Below the pieces are notes generated by a model that had not been told where the DNA came from, did no database searches, and saw only the letters and a list, made by a program, of their open reading frames with translations. A stretch of 64,000 nt of DNA. Source: Hymenobacter armeniacus (GTDB lineage Bacteria; Bacteroidota; Bacteroidia; Cytophagales; Hymenobacteraceae). A program made the position numbers and the translations under genes. The stretch is taken from assembly GCF_014699055.1 (NCBI RefSeq), contig NZ_JACXAC010000001.1:744001-808000 (forward strand). The letters run 5' to 3'. Shown here piece after piece: positions 35,600 through 44,248 of this stretch; position 1 is the stretch's first letter; each line of letters begins with the position of its first letter.

Positions 35600-36682
35600 T
35601 TATTTCAGTTCTTCCACTTCCACGCGGCGGTTGCGGGCGTCGGGCGACGGGAACAGCGGGCGTGAGTCGCCGTAGCCCACCGTGCCGATGCGCTCCGGGG
35701 CGATGCCGGCTTTCACCAGGTATGCCTTCACGGCCTCGGCGCGCTGCTCCGAAAGCACTTGGTTTTTGTCGGGTTCGCCCACGCGGTCGGCGTGGCCCAG
35801 CACGCGCACCTTCACCGCGGGCCGGGCCCTGAGCTCGGCGGCCAATTGCTCCAGGGCCGGGCCCGATTCGGGCAGCAGCTCCGGCTTGCCCACCCGAAAC
35901 AGCACCGTGGGCAGCACCACGGGCTTGTCGGTGAGCAGGGGCGCGGGGGCCGGCCGGGCCGTGTCGGGCGGCGCCACAGTGGGGGCGGGCGCGGGCGCCG
36001 CCACCGGCGGGGCAGGCGGCGGCGTTTTGGGCGCCTTGCCCTTCACCGTGATGGTGATGGGCACCACCGCGCTCTGGCTGGTGGGGTAATAGCCCTGGGT
36101 GAGGTAGAAAGTGGTGGTTTTGGTGAGCTTGGTGCGGTAGGTGTTGCCCGTGTTCACGGGCTGCTTCAGGTCGGCGTCGGCGTACCACAGCACGTTACGC
36201 CCCGAGACGCGAATGCTGCTCTCGGCCCCGGCTGGCACCGTGGCTGCCGACTTCAACTTCACGCGGTAGAGGGTGAGCGTGCCCACGTCGCAGGAGCCCA
36301 CGGGCCGGTAGGTGGCGTGGCCCGTCAGCTTCTCAAGCGCCGCGTCGTAGGTGAAGGTGATGGAGCCGTCGCACCAGAAGTTGAAGGGCGTGCGGCCGGT
36401 TTCACTGAGCTTGTCGCCGTGGTCGAGCTTGAGTCCGGTGGCCGTGCGCGTGCCCTTCATCCGGAAGGTGACCGATACGGCCGGGTTGCCCCCCACTTCC
36501 TGGTACAATACGCCAAATACGGCGTTGCCCTTGCTGGTTTGAAGCCGCAGGAGCGCCGGCCAATAGGCCCCCGGCTCGCCGGTTTCGGCTTCTACGCCCT
36601 GCCATACGCCCGTCAGGGATTGGGCTTGCACGGGGCCGGCCAGCAGCAGGGCCCCGATGCCATACCAAATGCTGCGTCTCAT
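35600..36682 (-). CDS. OmpA family protein with novel N-terminal domain
   Basis: A 360-residue envelope protein that should tether the outer membrane or a surface complex to peptidoglycan. The signal peptide is MRRSIWYGIGALLLAGPVQAQ. Residues 22-150 form an uncharacterised beta-rich domain (SLTGVWQGVEAETGEPGAYWPALLRLQ), followed by a Pro/Ala-rich linker at about 218-250. The C-terminal OmpA domain starts VVLPTVLFRVGKPELLPESG and has VRVLGHADRVGEPDKNQVLSEQRA, where the Asp and Arg bind diaminopimelate, and ends ARNRRVEVEELK. The minus-strand promoter box nearly touches the start codon, so the mRNA may be leaderless. Confidence 0.9.
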   Translation of the reverse strand: MRRSIWYGIGALLLAGPVQAQSLTGVWQGVEAETGEPGAYWPALLRLQTSKGNAVFGVLYQEVGGNPAVSVTFRMKGTRTATGLKLDHGDKLSETGRTPFNFWCDGSITFTYDAALEKLTGHATYRPVGSCDVGTLTLYRVKLKSAATVPAGAESSIRVSGRNVLWYADADLKQPVNTGNTYRTKLTKTTTFYLTQGYYPTSQSAVVPITITVKGKAPKTPPPAPPVAAPAPAPTVAPPDTARPAPAPLLTDKPVVLPTVLFRVGKPELLPESGPALEQLAAELRARPAVKVRVLGHADRVGEPDKNQVLSEQRAEAVKAYLVKAGIAPERIGTVGYGDSRPLFPSPDARNRRVEVEELK

Positions 36683-36687
36683 GGGCG

Positions 36688-36695
36688 CAAAAGTA
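36688..36695 (-). promoter_or_regulatory. -7 box abutting the OmpA gene start
   Basis: TACTTTTG matches TAnnTTTG perfectly but ends only five bases before the ATG at 36682, so transcription would begin at or inside the start codon. Confidence 0.45.
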
Positions 36696-36742
36696 AAATT
36701 GCGGCTGAAAAATTGCGAAATCCCGGCGCTCGCGCAATTGGC

Positions 36743-37612
36743 CTACCCCAGATACGCCATGTCTTCGGCACTGAGCTGAATTTCGGCGGCTTTCACGTTC
36801 TCCCGCAGGTGCGCCAGCGACGACGTGCCCGGAATGGGCAATATCCAGGGGGAGCGGTGCAGCAGCCAGGCAATGTTCAGCTGCGCTTCCGAAACGCGGT
36901 ACTTCTGCGCCAGTTCGGCCAGCTTGTTGCCGGCCTTGGGCAAGCCGTGGATGAGCGAGAAAAACGGAATGAGCGGAATGCCGTGCTGCTCGCAGAGGTC
37001 CAGCACTTCCTCGCCGCCGGGGTTGGCGCCGTGGGGCAGCTGCACAGTGGTGCGCTGGGCGTAGCTATACATGTTTTCGACGGTGGCAATGGGGCCCAGC
37101 TGCAGGCCGGCTTCCAGCTCTTCGCGGGTCACGTTGCTCAGGCCCACGTGCAGGATTTTGCCTTCGCGCTGCATCTCAAACATGGCGCCCAGCTGCTCGG
37201 CCAGGGGCACCGGGCCGTGGCCCATCAGCCGCAGGTGCACCAGCTGAATCTGCTCCTGCCGCAGGGTGCGCAGGTTGTTGTCGATGCTGGTGCGCAGGTT
37301 TTCGGGGGTGTTGAAGGGCACCCAGCTTTTGTCGGGCCGGCGAGTGGCGCCCACCTTGGTGCAGATGACCAGCCCGGCCGGGTAGGGGTGCAGGGCTTCG
37401 GCAATGAGGCGGTTGGTTACGTCTTCGCCGTAGTAGTCGGCGGTGTCGAGGAAATTCACGCCGCTGGCCACGGCGGTTTTCAGGATTTCCAGCGCCTCGG
37501 GGCGGTTGGCGGGCTCGCCCCAGATGTCGGGGCCGGTGAGGCGCATGGTGCCGTAGCCGAGGCGGTTGAGGGTGAGCGGGTGGGCGGAGTGGGGGGCAAT
37601 GGTGATGGTCAT
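36743..37612 (-). CDS. Aldo/keto reductase
   Basis: NAD(P)H-dependent oxidoreductase, cytoplasmic. The ATG at 37612 gives 289 residues starting MTITIAPHSAHPLTLNRLGYGTMRL; the frame reaches 37672 but the extra residues have no family match. Active-site elements of the AKR fold are present: LDTADYYG (Asp and Tyr), VICTKVG (Lys) and VHLRLMGHG (His). The C-terminal IPGTSSLAHLRENVKAAE binds the coenzyme phosphate. It resembles plant and bacterial 'pyridoxal reductase' type AKRs. It is the third gene in a minus-strand set with the CAT-like and rhtA genes, at gaps of 23 and 81 bases. Confidence 0.92.
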   Translation of the reverse strand: MTITIAPHSAHPLTLNRLGYGTMRLTGPDIWGEPANRPEALEILKTAVASGVNFLDTADYYGEDVTNRLIAEALHPYPAGLVICTKVGATRRPDKSWVPFNTPENLRTSIDNNLRTLRQEQIQLVHLRLMGHGPVPLAEQLGAMFEMQREGKILHVGLSNVTREELEAGLQLGPIATVENMYSYAQRTTVQLPHGANPGGEEVLDLCEQHGIPLIPFFSLIHGLPKAGNKLAELAQKYRVSEAQLNIAWLLHRSPWILPIPGTSSLAHLRENVKAAEIQLSAEDMAYLG

Positions 37613-37693
37613 GCCCTTGCAGACGCTCAAACCACGGTTTTGTTTTGAAATAATCGGAGAACTCTCCGCCAAAGCCCGTTTTGTGTATAGGTT

Positions 37694-38575
37694 TTACTCG
37701 CCCCCAACGGCCGCGGGTGGGCTGGCCGTGGTGAGGGTAGCCCCGGCGCTGGCGGCCACTATAAACACCACCGCCAGCCATTGCCCCAGGGTGAGCCGCT
37801 CGCCCAGCAGCAGCCAGCCCGAAATGGCCGCTGCCACCGGCTCCAGGCTCATCAGGATGCTGAACGTGCGCGTCGGCAGCGTTCGGAGGGCCTGCATTTC
37901 CAGCGTGAAAGGGAGCACGCTGGAAAACACCGCCAGCAAGGCCCCCAGCAGCAGCAAGTGCGGCGTAAACGCCAGCAGGCTGCCGCTGGCCACTCCAAAC
38001 GGCAGCACCGGCACCACGGCAAACAGCATGCCCACGGCCACGGCCTGCGCCCCGGGCAGCACGGCGGCGGTGCGCTGGCCCAGCACGATGTAGATGGTCC
38101 AGCATCCGCCCGCGGCCAGGGCAAAGCCCATCCCCAAGAGGTCGACCCCGGAGCCGCTCCACGGGGCTATCAGGGCAATGCCGGCCGCGGCCAGCACCGC
38201 CCACACCACATCTACCCAGCGGCGCGCCCCCGCCAGGGCCAGGCCCAGCGGCCCCACAAATTCCAGCGTGACGGCCAGCCCCAGCGGCACCCGCGCCAGC
38301 GCGCAGTAAAACAGAAAGTTCATGGCGCCCAATGCCAGCCCGTATGGCACCACGGCCCGCCACTGCGCGCCGCTCAGCCGCCCCAGTCGGGGGCGCACCA
38401 CCGCCAACAATATCAGCGCCGACAGCCCAATGCGCGCACTGGCCGTGCCCGCCGCGCCGAGCACCGGAAACAGCCCTTTGGCAATGGCCGCCCCGCCCTG
38501 CACGCTGACGATGGAAAGCAGCACGGCCGGCACGGCAGGCAGGGCAAAGCGCGAAGAAGTAGGCATAAACCGCAT
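37694..38575 (-). CDS. rhtA: RhtA-type threonine/homoserine exporter (EamA family)
   Basis: Ten-helix DMT superfamily permease, 293 residues from the ATG at 38575 (ATG at 38566 is an alternative). Several blocks closely match my memory of E. coli RhtA: VSVQGGAAIAKGLFPVLG, YGLALGAMNFLFYCALARVPLG, LEFVGPLGLAL and LRTLPTRTFSILMSLEPV. RhtA exports threonine, homoserine and some amino-acid analogues. It follows the CAT-like gene by 23 bases, so the two are probably co-expressed. No regulator gene is nearby. Confidence 0.9.
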   Translation of the reverse strand: MRFMPTSSRFALPAVPAVLLSIVSVQGGAAIAKGLFPVLGAAGTASARIGLSALILLAVVRPRLGRLSGAQWRAVVPYGLALGAMNFLFYCALARVPLGLAVTLEFVGPLGLALAGARRWVDVVWAVLAAAGIALIAPWSGSGVDLLGMGFALAAGGCWTIYIVLGQRTAAVLPGAQAVAVGMLFAVVPVLPFGVASGSLLAFTPHLLLLGALLAVFSSVLPFTLEMQALRTLPTRTFSILMSLEPVAAAISGWLLLGERLTLGQWLAVVFIVAASAGATLTTASPPAAVGGE

Positions 38576-38598
38576 ATGAAAGCCGCAGTGGCAAAAAA

Positions 38599-39225
38599 CT
38601 ACCCCAGCCGCTCCTGAAACGCCTGCAGAAAGAGGCCCACGTGGTAGCCATCGGCCAGGCCGTGGTGCACGTTGATGGACACGGGCATGAGCGTGGCGCC
38701 GCCCTCGGCATAGGTTTGCCCCACCGAAATCTTGGGGCAGCTGTCGGGGTGGCCGAAGCTGCGGGCGTGCGTCAGGCCGGTGAAGCGCACCCACGGAATG
38801 GCCGAAAAATGAATGACGTCGGGCCGGCCGGTTTGCTCGTTCAGGCGCAGGCCGGGGCCGGCTTGCACGGCCGCAATTTCGGCGTTGGCCGCGGGGAGGA
38901 AGTCGGCCAGCTCGGGGTGGTGCTCTATGAAGGAAAACCCAAAGGTGTTATCGGCCCGCCCGATGGTGGCCGAGGCATGAATGCAGTCGTAGCAGACCAC
39001 CTGGCCGTCTTCGATGCGGTAGCGGAAGGCATCCACCTGGTTCACGGCGTGCAGGGCTGCGTGCAGGTAATACAGGAAAAACGGCACGCCCAGTCGCTTG
39101 GCCTCGGCCAGGGCGCGGGTACAGTCGACGGTGGCCACCAGGCCGAAAAAGGGCTCTTCGAACGCGGAAAAGAAGGCAAAATGCTCGCGCCGGTTCCAGG
39201 TAGTGAGGTCAAGGAAGTGCTTCAT
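38599..39225 (-). CDS. Chloramphenicol acetyltransferase-like protein (CatA type)
   Basis: Trimeric acyltransferase of the CAT family, 208 residues from the ATG at 39225, starting MKHFLDLTTWNRREHFAFF, the typical 'W-x-R-x-x-x-F-x-F' beginning. The active-site block NVHHGLADGYHVGLF (about 184-198) holds the catalytic His and the Asp of the HHxxxDG motif. Length is that of CAT enzymes. Real chloramphenicol resistance is not certain; chromosomal homologues may acetylate other small molecules. A GACCTTTG box lies 8 bases upstream, one mismatch from the -7 consensus. The rhtA gene follows by 23 bases. Confidence 0.87.
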   Translation of the reverse strand: MKHFLDLTTWNRREHFAFFSAFEEPFFGLVATVDCTRALAEAKRLGVPFFLYYLHAALHAVNQVDAFRYRIEDGQVVCYDCIHASATIGRADNTFGFSFIEHHPELADFLPAANAEIAAVQAGPGLRLNEQTGRPDVIHFSAIPWVRFTGLTHARSFGHPDSCPKISVGQTYAEGGATLMPVSINVHHGLADGYHVGLFLQAFQERLG

Positions 39226-39315
39226 GGGCCGGCAAAGGTCGGGGATTCTGGCCGGGGTAGACACCCCGCGCCCCACAGAAAGCCGTTGCGCCCCGAGCGA
39301 AGCCCGGCAACGGCC

Positions 39316-40317
39316 TTACGCCACGCGGATTACCACCTTGCCTTTGGCGCGCCCGGTTTCGAGGTATGCTATGGCCTCTTTGGTGGCTTCGAAGGGAAAC
39401 ACCTGGTCTATCACCGGGCGCACGGTGCCGGCGTCTACGAGCGCGCTCAGCACGCGCAGCTCCGGGCCGCTGGGGTGCATCAACAGGAAAGAGTAGCTCG
39501 CGTGGTGCTGTTTCGCGAGTCGGCGCACCCGGAAGCTCAGCAGCCCCAAAGCCTGTTGCATAAACCAGTTCATGCCCTGGTCTTTGGCAAATTGCGGGTC
39601 GGGCGGCCCGGCCACCGACACCACTTTGCCGCCGGGTTTCAGCACCCGAAACGACTTGTTGAGCGCGTCTCCGCCCAGCGTATCCAGCACGAGGTCAAAC
39701 CCGTTTAGCACGGTTTCGAAGGCCTGTTTCTTGTAGTCAATCACCTGGTCGGCGCCCAGGCCTTGCACCCATTCCACGTTGGGCGTGCTGGTGGTGGTCG
39801 CCACGTGGGCCCCCCAGTGCTTCGCCAGCTGAATGGCCATCGTGCCGACGCCCCCCGAGCCCGCGTGGATGAGTACCCGCTGCCCGGGCTGTAGCTGGCC
39901 CACCTCGCGCAGCGCCTGCCAGGCCGTGAGCGCCACCAGCGGCAGGGCCGCGGCTTCTTCCATGCTGCTGCGGGCGGGCTTGGGGGCCACGGCGCCTGCG
40001 TCGACGGCCACGTATTCGGCAAAGGCCCCCATGCGGTCGATGTCGACGCGGGCATACACTTCGTCGCCGGGGCTAAACTGCGTCACGCTGCTGCCAACCT
40101 TGGCCACCACGCCGGCCGCGTCGTTGCCCAAAATATGGGGGAACCGGAGGGGCAAGGCCAGCCTGAGCTGCCCGTCCCTGATTTTAAAATCGACCGGGTT
40201 GACGCTGGTCGCTTTGATTTGAATCAGCACATCGTTCGGCTTCACCAGCGGCTCTGGCAGGTCCACTGCCTGAATCTCCTTGTTGCTCCCGTAGCGAGTT
40301 AGTACGTAGGCTTTCAT
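39316..40317 (-). CDS. NADPH-dependent quinone oxidoreductase (zinc-independent MDR)
   Basis: Medium-chain dehydrogenase/reductase, 333 residues from the ATG at 40317 (MKAYVLTRYGSNKEIQ). The GroES-like N-terminal part has IKATSVNPVDFKIRDGQL and HILGNDAAGVV. The nucleotide-binding domain has LIHAGSGGVGTMAIQLAK. The Cys zinc ligands of alcohol dehydrogenases are absent, so this is a quinone-reductase or enoyl-reductase type enzyme. The end, EAIAYLETGRAKGKVVIRV, is conserved in the family. The substrate is not clear. It is separated from the CAT-like gene by 90 bases. Confidence 0.92.
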   Translation of the reverse strand: MKAYVLTRYGSNKEIQAVDLPEPLVKPNDVLIQIKATSVNPVDFKIRDGQLRLALPLRFPHILGNDAAGVVAKVGSSVTQFSPGDEVYARVDIDRMGAFAEYVAVDAGAVAPKPARSSMEEAAALPLVALTAWQALREVGQLQPGQRVLIHAGSGGVGTMAIQLAKHWGAHVATTTSTPNVEWVQGLGADQVIDYKKQAFETVLNGFDLVLDTLGGDALNKSFRVLKPGGKVVSVAGPPDPQFAKDQGMNWFMQQALGLLSFRVRRLAKQHHASYSFLLMHPSGPELRVLSALVDAGTVRPVIDQVFPFEATKEAIAYLETGRAKGKVVIRVA

Positions 40318-40458
40318 GCGGCTTGCGCTAAAGTGGGGTGCCTGCCACGCCGGCGCCGGCGGGGGTTTGCACAAGGTAGGGCAGAAGCGCTTGCCAGGTA
40401 ATGCTTTGTGTAAACAAGCGCCAAGCCCGGCCCGGGCGGCGAAGGCGGGGCCTGTTCG

Positions 40459-41049
40459 TCAATTCGCCTCGGGCTGAATGCCCTGCTTGCTCTTTTTGAG
40501 CACCGGCAATTTGGCTTTGCCCTTGGCCCGGCCTTTCCGGAAGGTGATGGTCCAGATGCTGTCGTAGTCGTCGTCGGGCCATTCTAGGGGGCCGGCAATG
40601 CCCAGGGCTTCGGCAATGCGCACAATGTTGTGGTGCTCCCACACCAGCAGCACGGTGCCGCGGTGGCGCCGCAGCTCCTTCACCAGGCCCTTCACTTCGT
40701 CGGGCGCGTAGTCGCTGTTGATGGTCAGGTTGTGCTGCACGGCGTAGGGCAGCACGGTTTGCATCATGCGCACGCGGGTGGTTTCCTCCTTGTCGGTGCC
40801 GATGCACGGCACGTAGGTGAAAGCGGGCGGCCGGGGCAGCAAGTCATTGAGCACGTCGGGCAAGGCCAGCGCCCGCTCAAGCCCGGCCGCCGAAAGGTTG
40901 TCGCCCTCGGTGGGCTTTTCGCCGTGCCGGATAATCACAATCCGAAGCAACGGGCCTTTGGGCACGGGCGGTGCTTTGGGGTGAACGGGGTTGAGGTGGT
41001 AGAGCAGAAACAGCTTGGCTCTGTCTATTTCGGTAAAACGGTCTATCAT
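40459..41049 (-). CDS. Histidine phosphatase superfamily protein
   Basis: A 196-residue phosphatase-like protein. The core motif IVIIRHGEKP contains the phospho-accepting His, and the second catalytic His lies in VWEHHNIVRIAEALG. The ATG at 41049 (MIDRFTEIDR) gives a plausible start; the frame is open to 41244, and ATG at 41088 is another possibility. The C-terminal tail is Lys-rich (GRAKGKAKLPVLKKSKQG). The arrangement fits a small phosphohydrolase of the phosphoglycerate-mutase-like fold; the substrate is unknown. It is divergent from the DoxX gene. Confidence 0.85.
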   Translation of the reverse strand: MIDRFTEIDRAKLFLLYHLNPVHPKAPPVPKGPLLRIVIIRHGEKPTEGDNLSAAGLERALALPDVLNDLLPRPPAFTYVPCIGTDKEETTRVRMMQTVLPYAVQHNLTINSDYAPDEVKGLVKELRRHRGTVLLVWEHHNIVRIAEALGIAGPLEWPDDDYDSIWTITFRKGRAKGKAKLPVLKKSKQGIQPEAN

Positions 41050-41307
41050 CGGGCTAGGCGTATGAAGGAGCCGCGAGCCCGCCGGCATTCGCCGCAGGGC
41101 CGGGGGCCGCAGCGGCATACTTGCCTGGCCGGCGCTGGGTTGCAAACCAACAATTTGGGCGCGCCGGCCGGAGCGGCTCATGTGGGCTGACGGCGCTCGA
41201 TACGTTGGCAATATTCTGTCAATGAGTAAATTGATTTTGGCCATTGTGCCAACTTATGACTTGTTACGCCCCGAATTATAATTTGAAGCGCGACGTAGGG
41301 GCCAGGC

Positions 41308-42267
41308 ATGGTGCTTTGCAGCTACTTCTCCCGACCTGCACTCACCCTGGGCTGCTGCCTTCCGCACAGGCGGTCTGGAGCAGGCTCGTTTTCACCATCA
41401 ATTCCTACGCCCGTGCCTGCATTCCCCTCCTTGATTCGAAACCTACTTCGACCCCAGCAGCTGCCGCATTGGTGGCAGGATGCGTTGCTGGCCCTGCCGC
41501 GCGTTGTGTGCGGCTACCTGCTGACCGCCGATTTCGGCGCGGCCAAATTCGGCCTGCCCTGGTCGCCGCCCGACAACAACCTGGGCTTGTTTGAGGTGGC
41601 CTTCTGGTTTCCGCAGGACGTGGCGGCCTACGGCGGCATCTTCGCCATGTTCCCCAACTTCTTTGCCTGGATGGGCGCTTTCAGCGAAGGCATCGGCGGG
41701 CTGCTCTTGGTGCTGGGGCTGCTCACGCGCCCGGCCGCTTTTCTGGTGTGCTGCACCATGCTGGTGGCCGTATTCATGCAGCAGTTTCAGAATGGCCTGT
41801 GGAACATGCTGCCCGCCCTGGGCTTTCTGTGGGCGGCCCTGCCGGCGCTGGTGCTGGGCTCCGGCCGCTTCGGCCTCGATTATCGGCTGACGAAATCGGC
41901 TATCGGCCGCCTCCGGCCCGGCTTGGTGGGGCTGGCGGCCCTGCTGCTACCCGGCTGCGTGCAGCCCGCCCACGACAAAACCGTGGTGTATCTGCTCGAC
42001 GTGAGCGGCCATCCCAAGGTGCAGCAAGTGGGCCTCCGCGGCCGCGACAAACCCCTGAGCTGGGACTATGACCTGCAGATGACGCCCATTATAAAAGACA
42101 GCCTCTACCGTGCCGTCGTCACCACGCACACCGGCTACAAGGTCACGGAAGTAAAGTTTGCCATCAACGGCGACTACGAATTGAAACAAAAGGCGAATCG
42201 CCGCATCGAGTTCGGTCCCGCCGATACGACTGTGTACCGGGCGCGGTTCGACGTGGTGGCCCAATAG
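41308..42267 (+). CDS. DoxX family membrane protein fused to a C-terminal soluble domain
   Basis: Residues about 60-195 form the four-helix DoxX domain (VVCGYLLTADFGAAKFG, GAFSEGIGGLLLVLGLLTRPAAFLV, NGLWNMLPALGFLWAALPALVL). A fifth hydrophobic stretch, GLVGLAALLLPGCVQPAHD, then resembles a lipoprotein signal with LPGC. The last about 105 residues are soluble (VYLLDVSGHPKVQQVGLRG ... FAINGDYELKQKANRRIEF), reminiscent of beta-sandwich or starch-binding-like folds. DoxX proteins are usually about 130-200 residues, so the 319-residue fusion is unusual. A GTG at 41413 is a possible later start. Function may involve thiol or quinone chemistry, inferred from the family only. Confidence 0.85.
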   Translation: MVLCSYFSRPALTLGCCLPHRRSGAGSFSPSIPTPVPAFPSLIRNLLRPQQLPHWWQDALLALPRVVCGYLLTADFGAAKFGLPWSPPDNNLGLFEVAFWFPQDVAAYGGIFAMFPNFFAWMGAFSEGIGGLLLVLGLLTRPAAFLVCCTMLVAVFMQQFQNGLWNMLPALGFLWAALPALVLGSGRFGLDYRLTKSAIGRLRPGLVGLAALLLPGCVQPAHDKTVVYLLDVSGHPKVQQVGLRGRDKPLSWDYDLQMTPIIKDSLYRAVVTTHTGYKVTEVKFAINGDYELKQKANRRIEFGPADTTVYRARFDVVAQ

Positions 42268-42299
42268 AATTGTTTGGCAACGGTTTACCCCGGCGCTTT

Positions 42300-43034
42300 T
42301 CATTTTTCCGCTGGCCGGCGCGCAAATACCAGCCAGTTCGACTGCCGGGCCGTGTCCGTGCGGCGGCGGCCCAGCTTCACTACCTGGCTGCCGGCCCGGT
42401 ACCAGCCTTCGTCCCAGCCGCCCATGTCAAGATACAGCGCCTTGCGCGCCCCCAGTTCCAGCAGGTCGTCGCCGAATTGCTTCATCGTGAGGTAATCGGA
42501 TACACTTTCTACCACTGCAAACTGCCGGTTGGCCAGCTGCACCAAGGCGCGGCGCTGAAACACGCTGCCGCCGTCTGCGTGCACATTTCGGCCCTCAAAT
42601 ACCAGCAGTTCCTGCAGCAGCAGGGTGCCGTGCTGCTGCCGCACGCGCTCCAGCTCAGCACCGGGCACCGACTGTTTGTGGGGTATTCGGACAATAGTAA
42701 GCGAATCGCCGACCACCGTCAGCGCGCCATCCAGAAACCACACTGTGGCTTTGGGCTGCAACACGCGGCCATTGCACACCAGCAGGTCCAGCGGCTGGTC
42801 GGTGTCCAAATCGGTGTAGGCCGCGGCCACGCTGAGCTGATTGCGGCTATCGGCCGCATCGGGCCGAACAGTGACCACCCGAATAGCCAGGCCCTGCGGG
42901 TGAAACACCGAATACTGATGGCCCGCAACGGTGGTCCGGCCTTCCAGCCGCACTTCCTGCGCGGTGTGTGAGGAGCAAGCGCCCACCAGTCCAACCAGCA
43001 GCCCCAGCAGGCTGCATTTTCGCAGTAAGTTCAT
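42300..43034 (-). CDS. Putative phosphodiester glycosidase (NAGPA-like) lipoprotein
   Basis: A 244-residue lipoprotein (lipobox GLVGAC with Cys20). The mature part matches the pattern of NAGPA/phosphodiester-glycosidase-like proteins. Early strands are AIRVVTVRPDA and LLVCNGRVLQPKATVWFLDG. RRALVQLANRQFAVVESVSDYLTMKQFGDDLLELG lies in the middle, and KALYLDMGGWDEGWYR takes the place of the usual 'YLDGG.S' block. The usual 'NGG' pair is less clear, so I keep this tentative. It would act outside the inner membrane on a glycan or glycolipid phosphodiester. It is convergent with the DoxX gene. Confidence 0.6.
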   Translation of the reverse strand: MNLLRKCSLLGLLVGLVGACSSHTAQEVRLEGRTTVAGHQYSVFHPQGLAIRVVTVRPDAADSRNQLSVAAAYTDLDTDQPLDLLVCNGRVLQPKATVWFLDGALTVVGDSLTIVRIPHKQSVPGAELERVRQQHGTLLLQELLVFEGRNVHADGGSVFQRRALVQLANRQFAVVESVSDYLTMKQFGDDLLELGARKALYLDMGGWDEGWYRAGSQVVKLGRRRTDTARQSNWLVFARRPAEK

Positions 43035-43387
43035 AGGGCCGGGGACGGATAAGGCAGGCGTTGCAAGGGCTCAAACCAGCTTGGCTAGCGAAAAATTGTG
43101 CTCAGGCGCTAGCTCAGGGCGAAATTCATCCTGCCAAACGTCGGTGATACCTGCTTTCACGCAGAATCATAGCCCGCCACCGTTGAAGCTTCGGGTGACC
43201 CAGCGCCCGTCCCCGTGCCCTTGGCGCCTCTCCAAGCCGCTGAGGAAGCTGGGCGTGTTTATGACTGTACCAGGTGGGAGCGCTGGGACTTTGCCCTAAT
43301 ACACACGAAACCTTGTCTCCCTAACTTGGGGATAGCAGGTAGTTAAATCTTCAGTAAAAGTGCGATTTAAAAAATACATTCATTACT
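43035..43387. other. Intergenic stretch with possible gene remnant
   Basis: This 353-base gap has no convincing gene. On the minus strand the frame 43071-43166 reads KAGITDVWQDEFRPELAPEHNF up to a stop and could be the C-terminal end of a lost protein. Beyond 43300 the base composition changes abruptly to AT-rich. No terminator or promoter is clear. Confidence 0.35.
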
Positions 43388-44113
43388 TCATCTTAAAGAT
43401 ACATTTTGTGCATAAAGTTTTACATATCCATGCCCAAAATCCATATAACCAGGGACGACTGAAACCCTAAAGTACCCTTTAATACAATAGTTGCCATACT
43501 TCATTTCATACACGTATCTATTCAAAGATGGATGGCCCAGCACCTCGTAATTGTTACCATTAATAGTGTCTTTTCCTTTGTTCCTAACTAAGAAAGTAAT
43601 TAGTTGGTCGTAATTGACTTTATCCCCGTTATCATAAAATTCTGTTCCTACACGTATTTCCTTGCTATTCAAGTAAATGTCTAAATAAACTATCTGCTCG
43701 TCGTTTAATTCTATGAATTTATTAAATGAATCTCCGATAGTGTTACTGGTAAATGATTTCAGTTTAGATTTTTCAATTGGAATCGAAGGAGAAATTAAAT
43801 ACTCCTTATCAATTTTCCTTTTCATCCAACCTCCGCCTGCATCTTCCCAAGATGAGGTGTCACGATATGTTTTATTAAAAGGTTTGTTTTTAATGCCTGA
43901 GAGGCCTAGTTCATTGTACTTGACAAATGCGTAAATACAAAGGCTTAGTAATGATAATACTAAGCACCCATAAACAATAGATTTAATAATAGTATAGCTT
44001 TCATCATGCTTCAACTTAGTAAAGAGAGGCTGCGAAATTAAATGCCTAAAAAATACAAAAATTAAAACAAGGCCTAGGCCACCTATACCCGTATATTTGA
44101 GCACGTCCACCAT
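43388..44113 (-). CDS. AT-rich orphan membrane protein, unknown function
   Basis: The 241-residue product is coded in DNA of roughly one-third G+C by eye, against about two-thirds in the neighbours, with many AAT, ATT and TTA codons, so recent transfer is likely. The N-terminus has two membrane helices (about 8-23 and 44-66: YTGIGGLGLVLIFVFF and KSIVYGCLVLSLLSLCIYAF). Between them lies LFTKLKHDESYTII, a pattern I associate with small membrane anchors of sensor or effector proteins. The remaining about 175 residues form a soluble domain (ELNDEQIVYLDIYLNSKEIRVG, YCIKGYFRVSVVPGYMDFGHG) of no recognised family. It is flanked by a remnant on one side and direct and inverted repeats on the other. 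Confidence 0.7.
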   Translation of the reverse strand: MVDVLKYTGIGGLGLVLIFVFFRHLISQPLFTKLKHDESYTIIKSIVYGCLVLSLLSLCIYAFVKYNELGLSGIKNKPFNKTYRDTSSWEDAGGGWMKRKIDKEYLISPSIPIEKSKLKSFTSNTIGDSFNKFIELNDEQIVYLDIYLNSKEIRVGTEFYDNGDKVNYDQLITFLVRNKGKDTINGNNYEVLGHPSLNRYVYEMKYGNYCIKGYFRVSVVPGYMDFGHGYVKLYAQNVSLR

Positions 44114-44187
44114 ATTTGAAATGTTTTTTTAATCCAAGAACGCAACTATTTAGTGAATGAACTTTAGGTTTATAGATAAATAACTTT

Positions 44188-44219
44188 ATGAAAAACACAC
44201 ATTATGAAAAACACACATT
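44188..44219. repeat. Perfect tandem duplication of 16 bp
   Basis: ATGAAAAACACACATT occurs twice head-to-tail (44188-44203 and 44204-44219) inside the AT-rich block between the orphan gene and icmF. Confidence 0.9.
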
Positions 44220-44248
44220 CTAATAATGTCTCTGAGCCAATGTTTTGT

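Noticed and set aside
35759..37648. Plus-strand frame of 629 residues
   Set aside because: It lies antisense to the OmpA and aldo/keto reductase genes, both with clear motifs; the composition (Gly, Arg, Val, His-rich) is that of a shadow.
42931..43299. Plus-strand frame of 122 residues
   Set aside because: Overlaps the start of the lipoprotein gene in antisense and has no recognisable domain or promoter.
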